The notes under the pieces are model-generated. The model did no database searches, had not been told where the DNA came from, and was given only the letters and a program-made list of their open reading frames with translations. Below are positions 48,301-58,622 of a DNA stretch of 64,000 bases, piece by piece. Source of the stretch: Ganoderma boninense (Eukaryota > Basidiomycota > Agaricomycetes > Polyporales > Polyporaceae); assembly GCA_002900995.3 (NCBI GenBank), contig CM035308.1, positions 1,674,001 through 1,738,000 on the forward strand, written 5' to 3'. The first letter of the stretch is position 1. Each line of letters opens with the position of its first letter. The translations under genes were made by a program, and so were the position numbers.

Positions 48301-49070
48301 GTGTCGAGCTCCGGGAGAGCATTTTGCGCTCTCTTCTCGTCAACCTGTCAGGTATTCCTGGCCATTTCATGCCTATCGATCTCGTGCAGGAGTACCTGAA
48401 CCGACTTCTCCAAGCAATTGCAGAACGCAAGGGGGCCGAGTATAATGGCCGCTTCCTACGCAACATTGTGTCACGCAACCTGCATCATCTCGCCCGGCTT
48501 TCCGATGACATGAAAACTGGTATTGGCCTTGCAGAGCGATCTGGGCGACACACCAATGCCAAGCATCTAGCTGAGCTTCGTATCCTTTTGAAGGTCTACG
48601 AGGACGAGCAACTACACTACCGGCGACCCAGTCGCTCATACGTCGACGGGGCGCTTAATCTTGCACCAAGCGATTTCCGTCGTGGTGTTGCCAACCTACG
48701 GGCCGGCAAGCTCGAGAAATTCCAAACCGAGTCATCATACTTGCGCGGCACCTCAGGAGCAGCCCCTCTTTTCAATGCTGACTCTCCAGCCAGTCATGCC
48801 AGCACTCCGAGTCCGACTGACGCACCACTGACAGACATCGACCTCGATACTGCCCCCGAATGTGGTGAGTTGGAGACGACCAACCAGCAGTCCATAGATC
48901 CGCTTGTGGCTGTTGAGATGGACGGGGCATGTTTGCGTATACGGCGGGTGGATATTGAAGAGGATGCACGCCAAATTTTGGACACTTTGGTGGAGTCGGA
49001 CGAAGATATGGTCACTCTATTTGACACAACCCTAAGCGACTCGGAACAGGAGGAAGACGTTGGAGTGTAA
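45369..49070 (+). CDS. DUF6589 domain protein (candidate transposase)
   Basis: Four exons: 45369-46517, 46571-47604, 47662-48148 and 48213-49070, 1,175 residues; an in-frame ATG at 45300 would add 23. The N-terminal 150 residues are Pro/Ser-rich with basic clusters (ESRRKKPRSEG, REARKRKHDE), likely nuclear localisation. DUF6589 follows: GRYFSDEDKLRMFLDFLYDE, VNVISTLNFSRSNRANLLPI, RLILMCGDGLTFEKTVQIKR, then YLQFHPDPFESFALVEPILA, WHTVWTDLSRIFSTFWGEHL, GDCVLANAINFMNDALVTRE, MLFTFAGSPHSKYTTYLLEF and MPIDLVQEYLNRLLQAI. The spaced acidic residues (CGDG, WTD, QEYLN) suggest a DDE/RNase H-like nuclease, but this is inference. The tail is acidic. The family is multi-copy in Agaricomycetes and of undescribed function to my knowledge. 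Confidence 0.85.
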
Positions 49071-49106
49071 GATGTAGGTTAAGGTGTATTCAAGTTTGTG
49101 ATGTAC

Positions 49107-51387
49107 CTAGTTTCTCGACGGTATTGTAATTGTGAGGCGACTGCAGCTACTATTAGGACCCGGTTCCCCCGGGTTAACTTGAATTTGTGTGCTGCTTGGG
49201 CGAAGTTGAAAGCGACTTGATTGACCACCAGGAATTGTGATCTTCGGACAAACCTGTTCGCTGGTGGCTACAAATGTCTCGTTCTGCATTGAAGAATCGC
49301 TGTCCGAGGCCTCCGAGTCCAACTCAGAGCTCGACTGCTCAGAGCCTGAGTCCGACTCCTCCGAGGTACCCAATCCCAGTTCTGAGTCGAGCTCTAATGC
49401 AGCTATAGCCGCATCAGCCACTTCCTTCTCTGCCTTCTTCCAAGCCCTTGTTGCCCGTGACTTTTCTGCTGCATTGGCCTTAGCCTTGGCCCGCATCTCC
49501 TCGAAGTCTTGTCTTATCTGCTCGAGAACCTGAAGCAACGAGGGCCAATAGTCGCGGAGATGGACATAGTTTGCTGCAACTACTTGTAGCGTGTATTTAT
49601 CGATTATGTCGTAGAAATTGTCCAGTATGGCCTTAATGATGTTGTCAGGGAGAAATTCTTCAGCTGGAAGCAGGTCGGAAAGACATGGATCGGAGTCTTC
49701 ACGTAACGTTTGGCGGAACTTGTAGAAGCGGACCTGGGCATGCGCTCGCATCTTCTTTGTGATCTTCTCGCTTTTCGGAACCTTCTTTGGAGTCCGAGAT
49801 GATGCAGCCGGAGTGCGAGTGTCGGGTGGAGGCGGTTTGGGAAGGGATGTGTCTGATTCAGCAATACAGCCACTGCAATTGCACATGGTGGGTCGGAGTA
49901 GTGGTGGACGAGCAGAGCATGACTTGCATTTGCATGGAGTCTCCTCATCAGGGTTGGCGTAGAGCGCATTGATCTTCTCTGTCTTGCAAGGTGCGACGAC
50001 CAATCGAGCTGTGCTGATGTCGACAGTGTGTGCAACTGTTCCGCCCCCGCCCGCCATGAACTCCTCAGAAGAACTCTCCTCGGCTTGCAAGAGAGCGCGT
50101 TGACAGACTTCCATGGCATTGCGCGGCAGATAGATGATGAACCGCGAACCCTCGCCCTTGCCATCACGGATCCGTCCGGCCTTCTGGAGAATAGCATCAC
50201 TGTCCACGGGAAGGCCGAAGTCGTAGAGGACAACATCTTGAGTGCCACTGATATCGACACCCACAGATAGTGTGTCGGTAGCTACTACCACCCATGATGT
50301 AGCCCCCGAGCGAACAGTGGTCAAGGTTTCTGCATTGTAAGAGTCCCAGTTCAGAGCTGTGTACGTGCGGATCTGCTCGTCAAGAGTGCCATAGTCCGTG
50401 CAGTCCGACAACTCGACACGTGCCATAAGATACTTCGCGATGCGGAATGATATGGCAATAGTCCGACAAAAGATGATGACCCGACGCTTCTCTGTTAGAA
50501 GCCAGTCCAACTCCAGAAACATGATCGCTTGTGCAGAGGATTGGATGGTGCGGAAGAGGAAGCGGATGTCGTACCGCATGTTGGAGCGGCGGATGAAATG
50601 GAAGCGACCAGGGTGTAGTCCAAGGAACATACAAACACCACGGAAGTGCGCTCCGACACGGAGGGTTGCCGTCAAGACAATGATGATTGGGAAGAAGTCG
50701 AAGCGGAAACGCGCAGGGCCAATCGCCTTGAAGTCTTCGCGAAACGACTTGCCCCACGTTACGAGAAGATGAGCTTCATCGACTCCGAGTGCGACCACGC
50801 GGTGCTGAAAGGCCTTGTTTTGAAGTAGATGTTCGAAGCCTTTCGTGGACAGCTGCTCTGGAGCGAGCAACAGCACATGTTGGTCAGGGGCTTGATCCCA
50901 GATATCTGCCCCATTCAACCGCCTCTCCTTGTCCGCGGTGTCCTTGTTAATCACCAGGGTCCGGAGGCCCGCATGTATGAACTTGGGTTCCTTTATGGTG
51001 CACATGGTGTAAGCTTACACATAATAGCCAGGAAAGATGCACACACACCATATCGACCTCAAGCGACTTCGTTGGACACACTACAACCATTGCCCCATCC
51101 TTCCGAAAGTGTGGTGGAGGTTTCTTCGGCGCACAGAGAGAGGGGTTGTCCATCACTGCGTGCATTACGAGAAGATACATCGTAAGGAACCCAGTCTTCC
51201 CAGAGCCAGTTGGTGTGACTGCGAGAAGATCAAAGCCATCGAGGGCCTTGCAGACCCCCTCGAGTTGGTAGTCATGTGGATCGTACTGGAGCTTAGCGGA
51301 GATGAGTTGCCGGCAGAGCGCGAGTCCCTCGGGAGTGGAGAACGAATAAATAGGAGGTGTCGCAGTGGAATTAGGAGTAGGTACCAT
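49107..51387 (-). CDS. RecQ-like superfamily 2 DNA helicase of the element
   Basis: Two exons, 51387-51049 and 50990-49107 (58-nt intron), 740 residues. Helicase motifs in order: YDPHDYQLEGVCKALDGFDL (Q-like motif 0), LAVTPTGSGKTGF (Walker A), VVVCPTKSLEVDM (Ia), VVALGVDEAHLLVTWGKSFR (DEAH box), PIIIVLTATLRV (III), RVIIFCRTIAISFRIAKYLM (IV), WVVVATDTLSVGVDISGTQD (V) and AILQKAGRIRDGKGEGSRFI (VI). The usual RecQ motif VI is R-A-G-R-D-G; here it is K-A-G-R-I-R-D-G. After the core is a Cys-rich segment (CKCKSCSARPPLL, MCNCSGC), which may replace the RecQ zinc domain, then an acidic Ser/Glu tail. No HRDC domain seen. The stop lies 36 bp from the DUF6589 stop. Confidence 0.88.
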
Positions 51388-51422
51388 TATGTTGGCATAA
51401 TGTACATGCAAAAGGCAGACGA

Positions 51423-51434
51423 CAAGAAACGCGC
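51423..51434 (-). repeat. Subterminal inverted repeat (right copy)
   Basis: CAAGAAACGCGC, exact reverse complement of 45328-45339. Confidence 0.55.
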
Positions 51435-51436
51435 GG

Positions 51437-51478
51437 ACGCGTCGACGCGTTGCCGGGCGTGTATAGATCTCGACGCGT
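51437..51478. promoter_or_regulatory. Three ACGCGT boxes upstream of the element's helicase
   Basis: ACGCGT at 51437-51442, 51445-51450 and 51473-51478, 50 to 91 bp upstream of the helicase ATG (51387), inside the element. The first two are 8 bp apart. They match the MluI cell-cycle box also seen before ORC6. They could be promoter sites for S-phase expression or subterminal transposase-binding repeats. Confidence 0.5.
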
Positions 51479-51510
51479 CGTCGGAGATCAATGTATCGCT
51501 GACAAACTCA

Positions 51511-51553
51511 GATTGGGCACCCAACGGTTCGAGGGCCTCAAATGAAAGCAGAC
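51511..51553 (-). repeat. Right terminal inverted repeat
   Basis: 43 bp, partner at 45179-45221; flanked on its outer side by TAAC. Confidence 0.75.
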
Positions 51554-51583
51554 TAACGCAAACGAGCGAGTCAGTTGTTTACT

Positions 51584-53383
51584 CTACGACGTCATGAATT
51601 CCACCAGGACAACCTCCGTCGAGCGTATATCGAAGCCCTTACTCAAAGCAACCTCCTCTGTCGCAAGTTTCCCCTCCGGCGACACTTCGCTGTTCTCGTA
51701 GCTCTGCCCCGCCCAAGCCAGCCCTTCTGTATCGTCCGCATGCTCAATCACGAGCCTCTTCAAGATGGCAGGGCCACCCTGCACCTCGATCGCATCTCCT
51801 CCTACAAAGCCGAAGTCGATGTGCACCGACGGGCGGTCGCCCGTGCTGCTAAGCAGCCATGCGTGGAGGTTCACAAACACAGCGCGCACAAGGACTCCAT
51901 CCTCAAATGCAGCATAGCCCGAGACGTCTGCATCGTCGACGTCAAGCTCGACGAGCGTCGATGCACCCGTGTCGCCGACGAAGGCGTTCACGACGAGCCC
52001 GCCGTAGAAGGGCGGCTGGATGTGTGGGGGAGCCGGCGGGTCGAGCGGAGAACCGTCGATTATCGAGCGGTTCAAGGAGATGGGTTGCATCTGCGGTGAC
52101 GAAATCTCGCGTCAGCCGAGCGGCATTGGGGCATGGAAATGGGTGCACTGACGAAGTTGTATTTGTAGCCGATGCCCTCGTGGAAGAACAGTTCTTTTAT
52201 GCCCAAAGTGGCTGCCTGGAGGGTGAAGTCTATCGTCCAGAGCGCCGCCCCAGCAGTATTGCTAACTCCAGGGGCGCCGTGGCAAGCGATGCTGTTTGTT
52301 TCCCTGCAAGCGGGCCGAGGTCAGCATCTCCCACCGGGCCGCACGACTTATGACCAGGCAGGTGGACTTACCCCAGGATGTACGTGAGACCGCGGCGGTG
52401 GGTCTCCGCAATGTCCGCCTCGTATATCGTGAGATTGCCCCGGACGGCTTGCTTGTTCATGAAAGACGTCAAGGGGAAATCGCCGCCATCGCAAAATGCT
52501 GCAGAGTAGCAGTGTTGCGATATCCTGTCCAGGAGTCAGTCCTCGGCCTGTGGAGCACAATCGTGACCACATACTGAGTAATGGCTTGTCCAGGTACGCT
52601 GTCCAGGATGCCGAGATCGAATATCGCGGTTGGGGTGAAGAACTGGCTGATGAACGCAGCTCCCTGGACCGAAACGGGCCCGTCAGCTCCATGAATGCCC
52701 GCCGCTTCTACGGCGAGGCCTGCGACGGATATCCAGTCCGGGACGTAGTCTTCGACAGTCCAATTGCTGGGGCGCAGACCGTTGCTCCGGAAGAGGTCGG
52801 CCTCGTTGCCCACTTCGATGAGGTCGAGGATGACGCCAGAAGCCTTCACGGCGCTGGTGCGGAACGCATGGGCGATGGACTTGGCCATGTTGTCCGCGTT
52901 CGTGATGTTGTCCGCCCCGAGGTCGACACCCCAGGTCATGCGCGTGCCGCGGGGGAGGAAGCGCGAAAGCTCGTAGTACGCGTTCCCTACAGCGATATGC
53001 GTCGGGTCGGGGTAAGGGGTGATGGTGTTCGGCGGCGGGGCGTCGACCTCATCGATCGTCACTGTCGGGGACCACACCGTGCGGTCCTCGGAATTTGCGC
53101 CGACGCGGATCTTGGGCGGTGCCCCGGTGAGTTTGCCAAGAGTCGTGAGTGCGCTGTGGGTGAACTCGTTGCGGGAGCGGACCCCAGTCCAGTCGGGCCA
53201 GCGATCACCTTCGATCGAGAAGGAGACGAGGGTGCGAGCGAGGGCCTGCGAGCCTGGTGGTGAGGTGGTAGGGATGGAGATGTTCACAGCAGAGCAGCCC
53301 ACTAGTTGAAGGACAAGCAAGATCGCCACGAGCACACGAGGACAGTGGTGCATTGCGAGCGTATTCGCTGAGCGCAGAGGCAT
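51584..53383 (-). CDS. Glycoside hydrolase family 79 (beta-glucuronidase-like), secreted
   Basis: The start at 53383, or the in-frame ATG at 53353 (MHHCPRVLVAILLVLQLVGC), gives a signal peptide. Exon 1 contains LVSFSIEGDRWPDWTG, TPYPDPTHIAVGNAYYELSR and the acid/base motif DLIEVGNEADLF. After an intron (from about 52573), QHCYSAAFCDGGDFPLTSFM and TIYEADIAETHRRGLTYILG follow, then the nucleophile motif ETNSIACHGAPGVSNTAGAA. Then ALWTIDFTLQAATLGIKELF, FHEGIGYKYNFMQPISL, and a C-terminal beta domain to 51584. Catalytic glutamates are at the expected places. GH79 fungal enzymes remove glucuronic acid from arabinogalactan or related glycans; secretion fits. The right end of the DUF6589/RecQ element lies 30 bp past the stop. 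Confidence 0.9.
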
Positions 53384-54035
53384 CCAGATCAGACATTTCA
53401 GGTGATGCCGCGGGTTATAAACCGAGGCTTGTCAGGGTAGCTGGCGGTCCGGGGCGTAGCGAGAAGACGTTGGGTGCCATGAAGGTTTGTTCGAAGGAGA
53501 AAGAGTCCGCACTCAGGCGTCGCTCTGTCCAGCACATCCTTACGGTAAGCCTGCCGTAAAACACAAGTTCACAAGCCTCGTGCACAGGGACGGTGTTTGA
53601 ATGAAGGTGGTCAGAAGTCCATCGACATTCGCCGGGTGGACTCGGACATCCTAAAGCGCAATTGCATGATTAACAGGGCAAGTGGTGAAAGCAAAGAAGC
53701 GCATCGACATAGCCCAAACCTCTGGGCCGATGATTCCTTGGTGTATCCACATGAAGACTGTGGAGGTCGTCATGGCCGTTCAGATTGAGAGGAACACCCC
53801 GGCCTTGCCCCCGCGGCATACTAACCGGCCGGCCCGGTCTTCCCGGGTTACGCAAGAACATTGTTGCCTCTTTCGGACATATCGGCGCCGACAGACGCCT
53901 CGTCCTGCTACACGGCAGTCACGCCCACCTCGCGCTCACCCAAGCGGCGTCCCCGTGGTTCGACACGGCTCCCATGGAGAATGTTACCATGTCTTTGCGT
54001 CCGTCGCAGTCGCAGTTGCTCGCCCTTGCACCACC
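53384..54035. other. Divergent promoter region, GH79 / CoA-transferase
   Basis: About 650 bp between divergent starts. It must hold both promoters. No gene of its own seen; the CoA-transferase ATG has a good Kozak context (CCACCATGG). Confidence 0.45.
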
Positions 54036-55845
54036 ATGGCCTCTGTTCTTCTCAGGCGCACCAGCCTACCCAGAATCGCTCGCAACACACAGCTAATTTG
54101 CGCTCGTTCCCTCAACGTCGACCATGCTCAGCCACCGCAGGGTATCCCGCCCCCACTCCAAGGCATTAAGGTCCTCGATCTTACTAGGGTTCTCGCCGGT
54201 CCCACCGCAACCATGCTCCTCGCCGACCTTGGCGCGGACGTCGTCAAGGTCGAAGAAGTCTCTCGCGGCGACGACACAAGTCAGTCACTTTGATTCCCCT
54301 TTGCAAGTCCCCTGTAGCTGATCGTCCGGTGTTATGAGGATCATGGTACCCGCCTGCAGCACCACTCTCCGAAGCCGCACCCAGTGAGGCGTCGCATCTC
54401 CCTCCCGAGTCTGCCTACTTCCTCGCAGTCAACCGGAACAAGAGGTCCATCACCGTCAACTTCAAGGAGCCGCAAGGTTTGGCGGTCGTACACAAGCTCG
54501 TCCAAAAAGCGGATGTCCTTGTAGAGAACTTCGTGTCTGGGAAACTCGCGTCTATGGGGCTGGGCTGGGAGGACTGCAGGAAGTTAAACCCTAGACTCGT
54601 ATATGCCAGTATTACGGGTATGCACACCACGCTGCGTCCAGCATCACGCAGTCCATCATTCTCAAACCTACATGTCGCCAGGATATGGACAGACCGGACC
54701 ATACCGGAAGGCTGCTGGGTACGATGTAATTGTTGAGGCTGAAGCCGGGCTTATGCATATGTGAGTCCCTGTCATGCATTCGTGTTTCATGTTACCTCAA
54801 CTTTGTTCGGTTAGCACTGGCGAGCCAGATGGGCCCCCATGCAAGGTCGGCGTTGCCGCGACAGATATCGCCACCGGCCTATACGCCCACGGCGCGATCA
54901 TGGCCGGTCTTCTGTCCAGGGCGAAGACGGGAAAGGGTGTCTGGATCGACTGCAATTTGTTTGAGTCCCAGGTGCGTCCGTGTTGTCATGTCGCACAGGC
55001 AGAGGCTTCCATTGATGCAAGCGAAAAATGCCAGCTCGCCGGCTTGGCCAACATCGCATCAAGCTACCTCATCGCCGGGCAAGAGGGCGGCAGGCACGGC
55101 ACTGCGCATCCCTCCATAGTTCCGTACCAGGTCTTCCCGTGCAAGGATGGATTTATCATGATTGGTGCAGGGAACGACAAACAGGTTCGTCCTCGGGATG
55201 CCGTACAGCTTCTCTTCTCGAACGGGCCGGAGTCTGAACTCTATCACTTCGTTAGTTCGGTCTCTTCGCTGAGACCATCCTGGGACGACCTGATCTGCCA
55301 GCGGACCCCAAGTTTAGTAGTAACAAGGCTCGAGTTGCCAACAGGCAGGAGCTTGTTGACCTGATTTCGAAAACACTGCAAAAGGAGGGGCGTGATTTCT
55401 GGATCGAGAAGCTGACCGGCCTGGGGTGCGTCATTGCAATTTAGCCAACTCTCCGGCGCAGCACTCATCGCTATCCAGTGTGCCCTTCGGGCCCATCAAC
55501 AACATCGAGCAAACCTTCGCCCACCCTCAAGTGGCTGCCCGTCAGATGATCTCCGAGGTGGAGGTACGCGAGGACCGCATCTGGTATACTGTCCCCAGAT
55601 ATCTGACTGTACTGCCCAGCACCCACGCGCAGGCAAGGTTAAGCTGGTCTCCCCGGCAGTCACCTACAATGGGGAGCGTATGCCGATTACGAGGGCCCCT
55701 CCGTACCTGTCGCAGCATACAACCGAGGTGAGCTTGGCCGCTCCGTCTCAGCAGCTGGGACCTATTGTCCTCGATCCAGGTACTTTCCGAATTAGGGTAC
55801 GGAAGCGAAGAGATAGCGGAACTCAAGGCGAAGAAGATCATCTAA
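54036..55845 (+). CDS. Class III (CaiB/BaiF) CoA-transferase, probably mitochondrial
   Basis: The start is [20 protein letters not shown], a basic, Ser/Arg/Leu-rich mitochondrial presequence. Exon 1 then reads [20 protein letters not shown] and [17 protein letters not shown]. Exon 2 begins [10 protein letters not shown] and continues [40 protein letters not shown] and LVYASITG. Next are [40 protein letters not shown] with the catalytic Asp region, [39 protein letters not shown], and [13 protein letters not shown]. Then [38 protein letters not shown], and the tail [17 protein letters not shown] ending at 55845. Resembles succinate:glutarate CoA-transferase of mitochondria; substrate is inferred. 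About nine short introns. Confidence 0.9.
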
Positions 55846-56659
55846 CGAAGTTCGGACTGCCACTCTGCGCTCCATGGGCTCTACCTGCGCCCCTCTAGCC
55901 CCGCGACTGCGTTCACGCCGGTACCAGTGGCCCACCGCTACGTGGACTAACTGAAGCACAAACCAGAGTCCACAGTGAGTAGACCCTGCTAGTACCATGT
56001 AATGACCTGATCAATCTCTTTGGCAAATACGACGTCGGCGGCACGCCCGGACCGCTACCACTGACGAGAAGTTAAAGTTAATCAACGCCCAGGTCACGTA
56101 GCGTTCTGTCAGCGCTTGACGGCCGAGTTCCCACTTGGAAGTTCGCAGGGCAGCGTCATTCCGGAACTCAAAGGCCTGATATGCCGCCGTACTGGTTTGA
56201 GGGCACCAGCTGTGGTCATCCATTCATCAACACGACCCGGAGCCTGCAGAGTGGCAAGCGGCGTCAGTGAGCCGTGTCTCCATGAGGCTCCGTGCAATAG
56301 TGTTGTAGCCGTTGTCCGTCCCGTGCAGCAAGGTTTTATCGGGCAAACCCATTATCAGGTCCCACGAACTGCCCTCCAAAGGGGCAAGTTACTTACGTTC
56401 GGTGTACATTCTCTGTTCATCAATCCTCTCCGAAGCACGAACATCAATGATCGATGCGCTCCTCAGGCCCACTCACCCCGCTGTCTTATATTCCCCTCCT
56501 TCCGCCTCTCATGGCATGTCCCTTGGCCGCTGAACTTGAACCCTTGACATACCCTTCCCATTCCTCAACTCTCTCTCTCGCTCCCTTGGCCCCCAGAGAC
56601 GCGCCACGCCGCGTTCGGTCCACCTCACCAGGCCTTACCTCCATCCACGCTAGTTCGAG
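55846..56659. other. Intergenic spacer
   Basis: About 810 bp between the CoA-transferase stop and the first arrestin-like gene. It should hold the promoter of the latter. I see no gene or repeat. Confidence 0.4.
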
Positions 56660-58622
56660 ATGCCCCATCCATTCGCCGCTGTTCCATATCCTCGGACCCC
56701 TTCCTATCATTCCAATCCCTCCACACCGGAGGACAACACCCCTCCGCCACGTTCAAACAAACGACGGCTCATGTCCGAGAAACGGCCACCTATGCCTCCT
56801 TTTCCAGTTTCCGTTTCACAGCCCGACTTAGTGGCGAGAGCACCCCTTGCACCACCCGTGCTCAAGAGAAGCGACACATCTGGACACTACGTCAAGCACT
56901 CGAGCAAGCTCACCTTGCTGCTGAGCGGTCAGCGGGAAGGCACGTGCGTCCCGCATTACGCAAATGGTGATACCATTGAAGGGATTCTTGCCATCGCTCG
57001 GCCGGCCGGAGTGCTGGCGGTCGATGTTAAGGTGCGTCAGTCTGGATCCAGACTACAACAGTGTGCTTAATTGGCACTAGATCGAGGGGAGAATTCATGT
57101 CGAAGAAGTCGGTGGGGGTGGTTCAGTCAGCGTGAAGATGCTCAACACGAAGATATACTCCTGGTCGGCCTCAGCCACAAACTCTTTTCCCTCCAGGGCG
57201 TCCTTTCGATATACCATCCCGAGCAATTACCGCGATTCCTCCGTCGGCAAAGACTACCTGCTGCCCCCGAGCTACGTAGCGAACCTCCATGGCATTCCCG
57301 GATTCTCGGTGCGAATAGAGTACGCCGTAGTAATCAACCTCACTGTGCTGCGGGAACCGTCGGCGCTGTGGCGCGGCGTAAGCAAGTGGGTTTGTTCTGG
57401 CGTCCCAGTCCCTTCCGTCGGCGGTGCTGATCCTGCTGTGGGGCCTGCCCTCCCGCATGCATATAGCATCCGCGTCCCCTTCCGCTACTGCCACCGGACA
57501 CGGCCCACCATACCCCCGCCATTCCCGTGCAGCCCGCAGAGGACGGAGGGGCCGCCGTGCCCACGCACGCTGTGGACGTTCAAGATGAAGGCGCGCAAGA
57601 AGGACGTGCCGGGGATAAGAGTCCATGTGGGTATCGCTCTTGCGCTCTTGCGCTGTACACGCTCCTGATTGACAGACTGACACGGCGATGGATGTAAACC
57701 CAATGTCGTGCCGCTGTGTAGGTTTATCTGCCGTCCTCGTCAGTATGCTGCCAACTGGAGCCTATACCCTTCCACATCACCCTCTTCGCGGATGAGCGCA
57801 CACTCGAGCCCTTCGCGGAGTATCGCCCGATGCCCTCGTCGTTCCTCTCCATTTCCGATTCTGCGTCCTACGTCTCGTTCGAATCTGTCCAAACACACAT
57901 CTCATCTCGCAAGGCCGCGCACAAGTGCCCACTCAAGATCAGGGTACACCGCACGACTGTCGTCGACGCGGGCAGCGCGGGCCTCGGGCTCGCCCTCCAG
58001 GAATCACAATACCAGTCACTGTCGAGCAGGAGCGGGCGACAGATCGAGGCGGTCCGCGACCTGTTCACGCGGAGCGATGGGTCCTATTCCTCGAGCACAT
58101 CAGGGAGGTCGCGGACGGAGAAGGCGTCGATGCACAGTGCGCAGACAATCGGGCAGGGTATCGTGCACAGCGCGAGCAGGCGGGTGAAGTCAATCGTGTG
58201 GTCTGGCGCGATCGTCATTCCGCCGTGCGAGGAGGGTTTCAGTGGAGGGTTCGAGGTCAACGGGTTGAAGGTCATGGTGAGTCCTGAATTTAGAACCTTG
58301 CCGTGTCTGTGTTCCCCGCTCCGTTCTCCATGGATCAATGTTCTGGAGATGGACTATTTCTGGAGTACCTTGGTTACTCTGGGATATCCTGGCCTCCCTC
58401 TGGTTGGCATCCCGAAAGCCCAGCAGAGCCGGGAACTGCTATCTATGAACAAAGCCATGCTGACGACATCTCGCCGGGTGACAGGATAGCGTTGTTCTGT
58501 CCATAGAACCCCCGCCTCCTCTCAGGTCGCAGTACCTTGCGCTTAACGAGACCATACCCATCGTCTTGACCTCCGACCCGGCCAACTCTCGTGTCGGCGT
58601 CCCAATATCCAACATGAGATAA
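56660..58622 (+). CDS. Arrestin-like domain protein (tandem copy 1)
   Basis: Exon 1 (56660-57031) has a Pro/Ser-rich leader, then KHSSKLTLLLSGQREGTCVP, YANGDTIEGILAIARPAGVL and VDVK. Exon 2 (from 57081) gives IEGRIHVEEVGGGGSVSVK and YVANLHGIPGFSVRIEYAVV. After an intron near 57380, IRVPFRYCHRTRPTIPPPF follows, the 'F-x-Y-x-x-R-T-R-P' block of alpha-arrestin N-lobes. The C-lobe is in exons around 57720-58275 (IPFHITLFADERTLEPFAEY; KSIVWSGAIVIPPCEEGFSG). The tail reads PPPLRSQYLALNETIPIVLT and DPANSRVGVP, ending at 58622. Alpha-arrestins in fungi adapt Rsp5-type ligases to membrane transporters; no PPxY motif was noticed here. A paralogue of 59614-61388. Confidence 0.78.

Larger units (their letters stand above)
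45179..51553. mobile_element. Putative 6.4-kb DNA transposon carrying DUF6589 and RecQ-like helicase genes
   Basis: Two convergent genes occupy the interior. The ends are a 43-bp ungapped inverted repeat: left 45179-45221 starts GTCTGCTTTCA and ends TGGGTCCCCAATC; right 51511-51553, read in reverse, starts GTCTGCTTTCA and ends TGGGTGCCCAATC. I count 33 of 43 identical positions, with the outer 11 and 12 of the inner 13 matching. Directly outside lie TAAC (45175-45178) and TAAC (51554-51557), a 4-bp target duplication. A second, perfect 12-bp inverted repeat GCGCGTTTCTTG lies inside (45328-45339 and 51423-51434). Neither gene is syntenic with the metabolic genes around, and the right end is 30 bp past the GH79 stop. 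Mobility is inferred. Confidence 0.75.

Noticed and set aside
45179..51553. Helitron or Crypton interpretation of the helicase-bearing element
   Set aside because: No Rep domain, 5'-TC or CTRR-3' ends as in Helitrons, and no tyrosine recombinase as in Cryptons; inverted ends with a target duplication argue against both.
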